DNA of 64,000 nucleotides from contig NC_079878.1 in NCBI RefSeq assembly GCF_029227915.1, forward strand, positions 14,818,001-14,882,000. Reading direction: 5' to 3'. Shown here one piece after another: positions 25,733 through 36,206 of this stretch. The stretch's first letter is position 1; each line of letters opens with the position of its first letter. The notes beneath the pieces were generated by a model. That model was not told where the DNA came from and did no database searches. It saw only the letters and a list, made by a program, of their open reading frames with translations. Source of the DNA: Hydractinia symbiolongicarpus (taxonomy: Eukaryota; Cnidaria; Hydrozoa; Anthoathecata; Hydractiniidae). The position numbers were made by a program, and so were the translations under genes.

Positions 25733-26884
25733 ACCAGCCTGTTCCAGGGTCATTGCTGGCCACTCCGCAATAACGGCTCAGGGGCCACAAGACATTTGTC
25801 GAGGTAATTACCGACATGTTTTTAAAACATGTACCTTCGCGTTCGCAATTATTTGACGTGGTAAAATCACACATAAAAAGTCCCTAGGTCTTGTGCGATC
25901 AGACGTGTAAAAAATAGCTGAAGATATAACAACAGAAAAAAGTATTTCTTTTTCCTCCTACGGCAATGCACGAAACACAAACTCTTAGCAAAAAATCAGT
26001 TAGTTTTACGCTTCAACTGCATCATTGAAAACAGTTTGTCACCAATGTAGTTTGATAAAATCATTTCAGAAAATGCTAAAATATATTTGATAAAATGCCG
26101 TTTTTTCTGAGTTGAACTTTTACGCAATTAACTATTATAATAAGACTTATGTCTTATTTTTCTTTGCTCCGGTGAAAATAATATTTTTTATTTACGAGAT
26201 AGCTAAATAAGTCCGAATATAGCCTCAGCAGTTATTTGTAGACGTTAAAAATGGTGAATTATGAGGGTTTCGTTAGACATTAATGTATGATGATGTTAGA
26301 CAGGATACCTGTGTCTCTCTCGCGCTTCGATGTCTGTCCTGCTTTTGTAACCCTGCTTATTTTAGCGCACTACCGCAAAAGGAAAAAATGATGAGTTTAG
26401 GTAACTAGACATGTTTCCGCTACCTTGGAAGAATATCATGAAAACAAACTTTAATCAGACAGTAATTTCTGGCTCTTTTTGTATCGTGGGATGAATTAAA
26501 GTAGTATTTTTCTATTGATTTTTTAACATTTTTTAATAAAAAAAAATAACCATCTACTGATTAACTTAGGCAACCTCGTCCCCAAAGATTGTTGAGAACA
26601 AGATTGGCAATATACTCACTTGAGCATCATACTCCGCCTAGGTCGACATGTTATAGATCAATAATTTTTACAACCTATTTATTGAAATTAATTCTTTTAA
26701 ATTTAAATTAAAAAAAATCATGCACACACCTGCTGCTAATATATTATTTTTTTGTTTTATTGCATAGACGGCTAGTATATTATGTTGAATTATTTTTTTA
26801 AAAAAATCATTTGTACAGATGTGGAAGATCTTTGTTGCGACAGTATATTATTTGTTTTTGACTTTGAAAGTCATTAATAATAGC
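25733..26884. other. Non-coding region
   Basis: Contains a fragment of the CCAGGGTCATTGCTGGCC repeat at its start; otherwise AT-rich with no supportable gene. Confidence 0.4.
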
Positions 26885-27150
26885 GAGTAAGTCATTAATT
26901 TGTGAGCGCTACTAAAATACTACGTAACAGGGTCACGTGCCACTAAAAAAGACTGGAGCTAGTCCGAAGTTTTTAACGAACAACAAGATCGAAGCGGCCA
27001 TCAAGGCAAGAAAAACAAATATTTAAAAAACGATATCTGGGGTTACATGAACTTTTAACAAAAAGTGAATATATCATTGGAAAATCTTTCAGGTAAGTCC
27101 AACTTGTAAAAGTACCTCGGGATCCCTTTAATGGTGTGATAATTTTATTT
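26885..27150 (-). repeat. Dispersed repeat, copy 2 (empty foldback site)
   Basis: Inverted homologue of 15220-16330. The site corresponding to the foldback insertion is intact (CTTGTTGTTCGTTAAAA on the minus strand), showing the pre-insertion structure. Confidence 0.7.
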
Positions 27151-27817
27151 CAGCAAAATAAGATGCTACGCTGGAGAGAAAGATACTGTGTCAAACTCAT
27201 GTATATGTACCTAATATAAATTCACTCTCACCTACATCCCGAGTTCCTCTCTTGTAGTATTCTTCATCTTAACTATTCCTCTCAATTCCATCCTGGACTC
27301 CTCTGCTGGTTCGATACCAGTTCGAATACATGCAAAGAAAACCTTAGCTAAAGCAATTAGACATTATTCAGTTTAACCAAACAGGCTTGTCAATGTAATG
27401 TCAGTGTGTATATATATACAATATATAAACTATATAAATATTGTTACATTCTGAGGTGGTGGGTGAGGAAATTGTTGCTTTTAGGCAGATACTTGTAAGT
27501 TATACGGAGAAGATAATTAGGACTGTAGATCTATATTTATACGTTATAACTCAAGCATGGTACCCAATATGGTCTTGAACTGTGGTGTTCGATCTTTAAA
27601 CAAGTGAGACTTTCCTAATTTGATAACTAGTAGTATCTAAGGTTAAACCAAGACAAATTATTTTGGATGAATCAGACTGATTTATGCATTCATATTGGTG
27701 CACTAGCAATGTTGTCCTTGATTGTAGCAAACATTATTGTTTGGGAAGTGAAATTAACATAAGTTAAACTTTGTATAGTTTCATTTAATAATGATTGCAA
27801 CAATAATAATAATAACA
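27151..27817. other. Non-coding region
   Basis: No gene recognised. Ends in a short (AAT)n run directly before the SINE. Confidence 0.4.
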
Positions 27818-28190
27818 GGGGCGCCATAGCTTAGTGATTCAACTCTTGTACTTTGGGGTTCGATTCCCCTTGGCGGCTATTCATTATGGGCGAGTGAATG
27901 TTACTATAACTCCATGTTAACCACAGCTATATGAGGGAAATTGGGGAGATGGCACAATTTGTTGGCTGTTGGATGTTGCAGGAAGTTGTCTGGTAGAGCG
28001 CGGGCTCTAATTGGGTCTGCGTAGCTCAAAATGAGCATTTAATACTCTAGGACTCTCCATCTAAGCCATTGCCCCTTCTGGAAATAATAGACAGGGTATA
28101 TCCCTCTAAATTCGTGAGGCTAGCCATGTAAAATATGCACATCTCTCTAACAACAACAACATCAACAACAACAACAATAATAAATATTTA
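27818..28190 (+). mobile_element. tRNA-derived SINE, copy 1
   Basis: Begins with a tRNA-like head containing an A-box-like TAGCTTAGTGATT and a B box GGTTCGATTCC about 35 bp later, the internal RNA polymerase III promoter. The body of about 290 bp matches copy 2 (GGGCGAGTGAATGTTAC, GAGCGCGGGCTCTAATTGG). It ends in an (AAC)n-rich tail. The Polinton begins 6 bp after the tail. Confidence 0.85.
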
Positions 28191-28196
28191 AAGTGA

Positions 28197-28516
28197 AGTA
28201 GTAGAAGGGGATGAATATAAGCGGTTTTTCAATTTTCCACGGTCAAACCCTTATAAAAATTACATACAGTTTTTTACTTGTGACGTCACAGATTTCATCA
28301 TGCCTCAAATCAGTAAAAAGATCACGTGACCCCCACATCCATCAAATCTGCTGACATTACCAAAAACTTGTGACGTCACATATTTCATTATACCCCAAAT
28401 GAGTAAACAAGTCACGTGACCCCCACTTCTATCAAATCAGCTGACATCATCAAAAATCTACGCATGCGCAAAACCTTTAACAAGCGATAGCCTTCGGTCT
28501 GACAAAATCCCACGGT
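28197..28516 (+). repeat. Polinton left terminal inverted repeat
   Basis: 320 bp. Contains two tandem units of about 95 bp, each starting CTTGTGACGTCACA and running through CACGTGACCCCCAC. The right end has only one. Confidence 0.9.
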
Positions 28517-28599
28517 ATTTTAAGTAGTGGGGGAAATCCCCTACTCAAACCACGACCGCTGCTAGTTGAGGTTGAACTCTCCTTATAATAAAGAGAGAA

Positions 28600-28935
28600 A
28601 TGAGTTGGTTCAAGAAGGCAATCAGCAAACTATACAGCACTGTATCAGCGCAAGTAGCAGCAACTCGCGACGCTGTTGCAGATGGATTGCAGAGTGTGCG
28701 GGATACTGTTACTCTTTACTGCAACAAGGCAAAGGAACAAATTTCGAGAGGGACAACACTGCACGACGAAGTCGAACAGGAAGCACAGGAGGACTACTAC
28801 GACACGAAGAACATCCAAGACGAATATCAGGGAATCGAAGACATTAAGCATATTTTTGACGAAAATGACACAGAACTCTTGGAAGACGGAAATCGCGTCA
28901 AGACATGGCGGTTCAACAAGAATCTGAACCACTGA
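28600..28935 (+). CDS. Polinton small amphipathic protein, unknown function
   Basis: 111 residues from the ATG at 28600. The N-terminal 45 residues form a probable amphipathic helix (SWFKKAISKLYSTV...). The rest is acidic and coiled-coil-like and ends in an NRVKTWRF segment. A small ORF between the left TIR and PolB occurs in related Polintons, but I know no function. It is one of the few unbroken frames in the element. Placed 11 bp upstream of the polymerase start, so probably co-transcribed. Confidence 0.55.
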   Translation: MSWFKKAISKLYSTVSAQVAATRDAVADGLQSVRDTVTLYCNKAKEQISRGTTLHDEVEQEAQEDYYDTKNIQDEYQGIEDIKHIFDENDTELLEDGNRVKTWRFNKNLNH

Positions 28936-28946
28936 CAGATGCGATC

Positions 28947-31900
28947 ATGCAAAAAATCACGCCTCATATAGACATGCGTGTTAATGTTGTGTACAGTTTC
29001 AGCTGTGATATTTAAACAAAACTAAGAGCTCCAAGTCGCTATCAAGCATCGCAGGGATCGAAGCTTTTATAGAAGAATGTGAAATGAAGCGTCTGGATCT
29101 AGAGAATGCCGAGTTTTGGGGTAAGGCATATGTACCACCAGAGCGAACCATCAAGACTCCTGGAGCATATAAAGGGAAGCTTGTGTTTAACCACGTGCAA
29201 ATTAAGTTAATCTCTACAAGAGAGCCTTTGTTCGGATGCGGCCCTCTCCCGGATTGGCTGCGAAAAAAGAGGTGCATCTACGCTATGGATGGAAAAACGG
29301 AAAGAACCGACAATTTGTGCATGTGGCGATGCCTAGCCGTTCACTACCGGGGGAGAGCGAAAGCAGCGTGAAAAACATATCACGCAAGAAGTTCTCGCAC
29401 TGGCACGCGAGTACTACGAGAATCCTAAACTAAAGCGTGAAGATGTGCGCCCTACGAATCTTGTAGATTTCGAGGATATAGCGAAACACGTCAAGATCGA
29501 CATCAGAGGCTTTGAGCCCAAGACAAACTCTGAAAAGCCACCATGGCGGCTTGTCTATGAACAAAACCAATACAAAAAGGTTTTAGACACAATCAATCTT
29601 GGTATGCTGGATGGGCAATGTTTCTACATCAAAAAGATGAATGTTTTAACACAACACTGGGAATGCGAGGTATGCGGCCAGCTCTTTACACAACCCTGCC
29701 ACCTCACACGGCATAAAAAGAACGAATGCAAGGGAGTCAAGACGACAATCATTTGCAAAGGGGAGAATGTTAAACGTATGCCGAGCAAGTCGGAGAAGGT
29801 TTTGTACGACGAGAACTTTAGCTACGCGGCGTGTGAATGGATAGAGGCGATGTCGGAGCAGACGGGGAGGTGCATACATCACGCGCTCTGTTGGCACGGA
29901 GGAGAGCGTGTAATACACGATAGGGTAGCAAAAGGAGTGGAGAGTAGACAGTTATGATCCTATTTCGAAGACCGTCTACGAATACAACGACTGCAAGTGG
30001 CACTGATGTCTCTGTCAACCAAAGAGAACGACTGTAGACAAAAATCGGTACGTTGCAACTAAGGATAAGGAAAAGGTGATTAAAGGTTTAGGTTATAACC
30101 TTGTTACAGCCTGGTAATGTGAAAATCCACCCAAAATCAACGTGGCAAAGAAAGACTTTCGATCATATCCTCACTACATCGTTTTTGATTTCGAGGCGCT
30201 TTTGCTGCCCCTGAATCAACGGCAAACAGCAGACCTGATGTACAGATCGGAGCATATCCCGGTAAGTGTCGCCATTCACGATAGTTTGAATAAAGATCGA
30301 ACGTTCATCGAGCACCAGGATCCCAAGGTCTTGGTTAAACAGTTCGAGAGAATGTACCCGAAGCCTGACGACTTTGACATGCTTCCAAAGAGGGCTCAAA
30401 AAGCTTGGAACGAGTGGGTAAACCAAGTGGCCGTGATCGGCTCAAACAATGGCAAATATGACCTGAACATGATTAAGCGGTACTTTGTGGAGCAAATTGT
30501 CAAAGACGATAGCGAATCTTTCTTTGCCACATTGATCTTTTCAAAAGATCAATGTGGCAAAGAAAGACAACGACTACATGTTCCTCACAACCTCGAGGTT
30601 CAATTTTCTCGATATCAAGAATTTTCTTGCCCCTGGGATAAGCTATAACAGTTGGTGCAAGTCGTTGGAATGTAAGCTTGAAAAGCTCGTGTTTCCTTAC
30701 GAATGGTTGTCAAACTACGACAAGTTGAGCCATATGGGCCCTGTGGAACACGAGGACTTCCATAGTAGTCTTAGTGGGAAAAATACGCTATCTCCTGAAG
30801 AGTATGAAACATTTCGCGGAGAGTCTTACAAGCGAGGCTGTGTTACTATGATGGACTGATTGAAGCCGTGGACAAGACAAGGCTGCAGTATTACGACGAT
30901 GAGATAGAAATTTTGAAGGATTCGGTAAGCATTCCAGGCGTGTCGATGCGCTACGTCTTGAACAAGTCTCTACGGCTGAACCCAATGTTAGAGCTCTACG
31001 CCCAAGGATAGCCTTGTAAGCATAAGTGTAAAGAAGACTGCTTCAACAGCAACGCGGAACATAGTTCCAAGAAGTGCAAGGCTTGCAAAGAGATTCAAAA
31101 ATCATGCACAGACTGCACGAAGAATGAGGCCTACGAGCTCTTGCAGACAGGGATGGTCGATGGCCCCACGATTTTCTTACCACGAAAGGGACGTGACGGG
31201 TATCAGATCTCACATCTACAAGGAGCAAAACAAATGCAAGACTATTCTAGGGTACGACACGAACATGCTCTACCCGAGTACCCTGCTGGAAGACTTTCCG
31301 TGTGGGAAAGAAAGCTGATCAAGGTGTCTACACCGACATCGGCGCACAATTTCGAGATACTGATGTGAGGTGTTCAAAATGGATCGCTCTTCGGCTTTGC
31401 GCAAGTCGATATCGAGGTACCTTCGGAACTGTATGACAAATTCAGCGAGATGGCTCCGCTATTTGCGGTCAAGGAGATACCCGACGATCAAATCCCCGAA
31501 CACATGCAAGAGTACTTGACAACTATGGGGCGCAAGCGTGTTCCAGGTACGCGTAAGCTATTAGGGTTGATGAAAGCTGAAAAGATCTTGTTGTATACAC
31601 CCGTACTGAAGTGGTACGTTGAACATGGGTTGAAAGTGACTGATTTTCACCAGTTCATCAAATACACTCGAGGTAAACCATTTGTATGGTTTCCAAAAGA
31701 GATTGTAGATGCACGACGACAAGCGGATAAAAACCCTGACAAGCGTATTGCGGGAGATACAGTCAAGTTGAAGGGGAACTCGTGCTACGGCAAGATTATC
31801 GAAGATCTGGCAAGGCACGCAAATACTACTTTCATCAGAGATGAAAGGAAGGTCGATGCAGCGATGAGATCCCCGTATCTCGAAGACCTTGAAGAGATAG

Positions 31901-32501
31901 GGGATGCGTACGAGATCAGAGAAGGTAAACACAAGGTCGGTATCGATAGAGCTTACCAATGTGGTATAGCCGTCTATGAGCTGGCGAAGTTGCGCATGCT
32001 CGAATTCTACTACGACTTCCTGGATAAGTACGTGGACCGTCGAGACTTTGAGTATTGCTACATGGATACGGACTCGGCGTATTTTGCCATCTCTGGGGAA
32101 TAGTTGCGAGATGTCGTTTGCCTTGAACTGCTCGACAAGTACGACAAAAACGTGAAAAACTGGCTTGTCACCGATAAGTACTCGAGTCGAACGGGAGGGC
32201 TATTCAAAGCGGAATTCATCGGGTCTCGGATGAGTGCCCTGACAGCCAAGTGCTATTTCGTCAAAGGAAAAGAGGGTACCAAATTTTATGGAAAGCTATG
32301 TCAAAGAAGCAGAATGCAGTTTCCTGGTCTAGGCACATGAACACGTTAAAAAGGAGTTTAGACAAGGCGAAAAACGTAGGCTTCCGGGTGCACAACCAGG
32401 GGATGGTCACGTACGAGCAAAACAAGCTGGGACTGTCAGCGTTCTACGATAAGCGGAAGGTACTCGAGGATGGTATACATACGGTACCTTTGGAATTGTA
32501 A
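28947..32501 (+). pseudogene. polB: Polinton protein-primed DNA polymerase B
   Basis: About 1,180 codons spread over all three frames. Recognisable blocks in order: the N-terminal TDNLCMWRCLAVH segment (about 29310), VRPTNLVDFEDIAK (about 29440), a C2H2 finger (CEVCGQLF...H), exonuclease I (VFDFEALL, 30180) and II (NNGKYDLNMI, about 30450), palm motif A (GYDTNMLYPS, about 31250), motif B (KLKGNSCYG, about 31770) and motif C with catalytic DTDS at 32068-32079. It ends near GFRVHNQGMVTYEQNKLGLS. At least eight breaks are visible, including a stop at about 29008, a TAG at 32101 just after motif C, and a perfect 24-bp inverted duplication at 30518-30566. This is the element's replicase, inactive here. 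Confidence 0.92.
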
Positions 32502-32515
32502 GTCGCGTCCAATAA

Positions 32516-33102
32516 ATGGAAGTATTACTAATCGCTGTAATCGCTGTATTTCTTTCGTACGTCTTGATCGTGCTCTGCTTTTTTCGTTATAGAAAGCTTC
32601 TAATAAAGATGTCTGCAATCTTAGAAATATTTGATGAAGTAGATAGACCAGTAGAAGCCTTCGAGTATCGCGAAAAACCTATCAACAAACGTCAAGCTTT
32701 AAAAGATGCTATACGCCGAAAAAGTGTACTGAAGGTTTTGTTGACAAGGCACCGGATGACGCAATCGACAAGGCGTATTCAGAATATGTTCAACGTGAGA
32801 TCCATGAAAAAGGTGAAAAGACCGCCAAGGCACTCTCCTCACACGCCATTAACATGTACGCGAAGGCTGTAGGGAGTGTAATACAACTCGATAGTGCTGA
32901 AGCTCTAAGGCAAGATATCGAGGAAGACCCAATCATCAAGGACTCCATGGCCGATTTGGGGATCCTCGTGTACTCAGCCTTTGGAAAAATTCTAGCGCCA
33001 CTGTTAGTCGCTGCACAAACGATTAATCACACTCAGCTCACGAAAAAGGAAAACGATCGCCTAGCGGCTCAGCAAGAGCACGATCGAGAAGAAAAGAGTT
33101 AA
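32516..33102 (+). pseudogene. Polinton membrane protein with N-terminal anchor
   Basis: Starts with a strong hydrophobic segment (EVLLIAVIAVFLSYVLIVL) from the ATG at 32516, then a soluble region. A frameshift near 32735 moves the rest (ending DRLAAQQEHDREEKS at 33102) to another frame. The C-terminal part has conserved-looking helices (SHAINMYAKAVGSVIQ). Proteins of this shape sit between PolB and ATPase in related elements. Function unknown; a virion membrane or structural role is only a guess. Confidence 0.6.
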
Positions 33103-33107
33103 AAGAA

Positions 33108-33503
33108 ATGAGTGACGAGTCTACTAATCCAGTTCTAACCAAGAAGAAGAACGAAGGGCGTGTTGCTCCTGGTAAGAAACTTGCTGAATAGAACTGTAAG
33201 AACAAGCTTAGGAACTTAGAAAGTTCTTCATCAAGTGGCCAGGTTCCTGCATCAAGTGGCCAGGTTCTTACATCAAGTGGTTAAGTCCCACACAAGTCAA
33301 ACGACGTATATCTCTGTAGCGCTGGAGGTCTTGTTGTAGTTGCTTGCAGGGCAGCAGTTGGTGTCTATATCTTCCGTAAGCAGCATGGTGGAAAAGAGAA
33401 GCCTGTTGAAATTGGAGATCGGCCTGCGCCTCAGCAGCTCCGCGCTAGCGACGGCTTACGCAAAACTGTTCAACCCCAAATTGACATTTTTAAAATGCGT
33501 TAA
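33108..33503 (+). pseudogene. Polinton small single-pass membrane protein
   Basis: One frame of 131 codons interrupted by TAG (codon 28) and TAA (codon 57). Basic N terminus (KKKNEGRVAPGKKLAE), a serine-rich linker with three SSGQV-like repeats, one membrane segment (GGLVVVACRAAVGVYIF) and a charged tail. The layout matches the small TM proteins of other Polintons. The GQV repeats are a local expansion. Too decayed to be translated as a unit. Confidence 0.6.
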
Positions 33504-33520
33504 TCTCGAATATATAATAA

Positions 33521-33760
33521 ATGAGCAAAGAATATCAGAAAGAAGTCGTTGATTCTCTATGGGAATCTGTCAGACTAGTATCATATACTATTCTTCTAGC
33601 ACTAGGTGCAAAAAAGACGCTGGGAGTTTCTAGACGAGGAGCCAAGAGGGATCTGGAGGACGGTTTAAAGCTGGTTGGGTATATGACGGGAGTGATATTA
33701 TTCGACGATTATGCGATAAAACAAGTCTGGTATAAACTTTCCCTAATGCCTCCGAAATAA
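33521..33760 (+). CDS. Polinton small protein, unknown
   Basis: 79 residues from MSKEYQKEV to LMPPK, apparently unbroken. Contains two hydrophobic stretches (SYTILLALGA and GYMTGVILFDDYAI) and no known motif. It lies directly upstream of the packaging ATPase in the same orientation. Confidence 0.5.
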   Translation: MSKEYQKEVVDSLWESVRLVSYTILLALGAKKTLGVSRRGAKRDLEDGLKLVGYMTGVILFDDYAIKQVWYKLSLMPPK

Positions 33761-33816
33761 CTGCCCAGCAAAAAAGCCGTGTTTTCCGTGGAGGGCAAAC
33801 ACGACTTTGAAATAAA

Positions 33817-34410
33817 ATGCTAGGCATTGTCAAAGACTCACACACAACAATCTTTATAGGGCCGACAAGCTGCGGGAAAACGCAGCGTGTCCTGGATTTG
33901 CTTGAGAACGAGTATAGGCACCATTTCTATAACATAGTGATACTATGTCCTACAATACAGTGGAATAGCACATACCTCGAAAGATCCTCGCTATGGAAAG
34001 ACTATGTTTTTCTGATAGACCCAAAGGATCAGCTCTTCGAATGGATAGGAAAATTGTCGTTGCTGCTAGCAGGCAAAGAAACATTGTTCATCATCGATGA
34101 TATGATCGCTGATGAGAGTGTCGACAAAAAGCGTCAATCCTTACTTGAATTGTCTATTTCAGGTAGTCAGGAAGCACAATCTCTGGCTCCTCACACAGTC
34201 GTATACGGCTTTGCCCAAGAATCTGAGGAGGCAGAAGAAAGCCCTGTTTTTTTGTGGTATCCTCATGAGAAGAGTGACATGAAACTTATCGATGAGGAAA
34301 CGAATCTAATTAGTGACTGGGAGACTATCAAGGCTCAACTCAAAAATTCCAAGCATGCTTGCTTGTACGTAAGACTGGAGCACCCTAGAAGCTATAAAAT
34401 TACCGATTGA
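33817..34410 (+). pseudogene. Polinton A32-like packaging ATPase with a compensated double frameshift
   Basis: FtsK/HerA-type ATPase expected to drive DNA packaging. Walker A is GPTSCGKT (about residue 16) and Walker B LFIIDD (about 92). The frame is open for 197 residues, but residues about 117-145 are out of register. In the next frame the same DNA reads the family's conserved NLWLLTQSYTALPKNLRR block, so one shift near 34165 is cancelled by another near 34250. The C-terminal FLWYPHEK and HACLYVRLEHPRSYKI segments are back in frame. An ATPase lacking this arginine-containing segment should be inactive. Confidence 0.85.
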
Positions 34411-35307
34411 TCAGGCACTCACAGGCTCGTTTCAAGCGCGCCGATCTCGGGAGGTTTTTTGGGGTTGCTGATATTCGAACCTCCTGTAGAGCGCTTAACA
34501 TAGCAGAGAACACACGGTTTGAGCTACATGGTCAGGATCCGGCATGGTATGCCGAGGTAAAGGAAGGTCGAAATTGGCATGATATCTTCGTCACATTAGA
34601 TGGTGCTCTATAGATTGCTGCCAAATCAAGAAAGCCCAAAGCCGTTGAGCTCATGAAGTGGCTAGCTCGAAAAGGCCTAGCTATTACTGATCTTCAAGGG
34701 GTGGACAGATCTGCCCACCTACATGGTGACACAGTTTTACTGACGGAACCAGGCCTTTATTGTTTCCTCCTGAGATGTGGCCGGCCTGACTCAGAATCAT
34801 TTTTGGAGTGGGTTGTAGAAGAGGTGCTACCCAGAGAAATGCGAAAGCTTGCTGCATCCATCGAAGAAAAAGATACGGCCCTGGCGCTCCTTGAAGATGA
34901 CCTCGAAGACAGGGATAGACAACTTATGCTGCTGGAGGACAAACTAGGCGACAGAGATCGACAACTTGCAGTACAGAACCAGGAAAATACAAGGCTTCGA
35001 GAAAGGTTTGTACCACATGCGCGGGATCCAAGGAAAGACAAAGTGATCATAATCCAGCGGAAGCATACATCTTCCGTATTACTGTGCGCGTGTTCAAAGA
35101 CGTGTTCTTTCCACAAAAAGGAGAAGGCTTAAAGAGAACTACCCAAATTCCAAAGAGATTGTAGTAATAGACAATCCTAATGGTATACACGCATTCAATA
35201 GATTCGAAGGGGAAGGGCACGTGGAGCGGTACCGATGCGACTTCAGGCTTATCGACCTTACTCGCGATGATTTGTACGATCTAGGTGTTCCAGCACTAGA
35301 AGACTAG
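34407..35307 (+). pseudogene. BRO-N/MSV199-like protein carried by the Polinton
   Basis: The ATG overlaps the ATPase stop by 4 bp. The N-terminal region (GRFFGVADIRTSCRALNI...GQDPAWYAEVKEGRNWHDI) resembles BRO-N or MSV199 DNA-binding domains of large DNA viruses and Polintons. A TAG at 34611-34613 interrupts it. A coiled coil of DRDRQL repeats follows (about 34870-35010), and a frameshift near 35125 leads to a conserved-looking tail (EIVVIDNPNGIHAF...LIDLTRDDLYDLGV) ending at 35307. Known BRO-like proteins bind DNA; the role in Polintons is unproven. Confidence 0.6.
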
Positions 35308-36206
35308 GGCGTAAGCATGCACACTTTTTGTGACTCTTGTGAGTCACCAAAACAGCTACAATGTGGTCCAACCTATACGTTTTCTTGCTCCACCAGGCGT
35401 TTGTTGCACGTCTTCTCGCATCACCATGCTCTTCTCCTGGCTGCAGGAGGTATAAATACAATCCATCCTCGGGTAGAGGATTTTCCTCGGGATATTCTTG
35501 CCCGTCGGGACAAAGCCGCAGGCGATCGCTAAGTGGGACTACGTCTAGTTTGATTGCCCTCGAAGATTTCATACCGATCATGCCAGTCTTGGTGTTGTTG
35601 AGACTTTTGACGATAGTGTAAAGGTTTTTCACCCAGATGCTACTAGTCTCGTCAGAGACCAACTCTTGTGCATCCTGAGGTTTGAAGAGCCTCTCCGCAA
35701 GCACCTTGTTATATGACTTGACAAAGGCTGTGAAAGTATGGTGGTAATTGGTGGTTGCCCGCTTAATCTCAACCCCTTTGTTTTCTAACAGCTTCGTCCA
35801 GTCTGACCCGTTGTCGCACTGAAAAATCTTCGGATAGTGGAGCGGTCCTGCTTTATAAATGTCTTTGATCATAGCAGCAACATCGCTGGCCTTTTTCGTA
35901 CGTAGAGGCCTCGCTACCTTTTATCTCGAAGCTACATCGATGCCTGTGAGAATGTATTTGTACACATTTCCGAAGACTTTGTCATGAGGCATGTAGAGCA
36001 AGTTGGAATTGGTGCATCTTGTTTGGTTCCGTCATTGTAAAATTGGGATAGTTGATGTGCTTAGGTCCTCGAATATGCCGGAGCCATAGGAGTTGCCAAG
36101 ACAGCCAGTGAGTGACCTTCCTTTTGGATAGACCAGCTTCTAAGGATAGCAATTTAACAGCCTTCCGACCAGTCCAGAGATTTTTGGGTCTGTAAATACT
36201 GTTCAA
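35258..36206 (-). pseudogene. int: Polinton retroviral-type integrase
   Basis: The N-terminal part lies at 35982-36206 (YRPKNLWTGRKAVKLLS...SKRKVTHWL). After frameshifts, the first catalytic Asp lies in TGIDVASR, followed directly by TAA near 35920. The second is in FQCDNGSDW. The third position, normally Glu in TAFVE-type motifs, is Lys here (TAFVKSYNKVLAERLF). The C-terminal LPEDGLYLYLLQPGEEH and WSKKTYRL segments are chromodomain-like in related integrases. It would have inserted the Polinton with a 6-bp duplication. Stops, frameshifts and the Glu-to-Lys change make it inactive. Confidence 0.85.

Noticed and set aside
29646-29918. Minus-strand frames opposite the Polinton polymerase
   Set aside because: Shadows of the conserved plus-strand coding sequence; no independent support.
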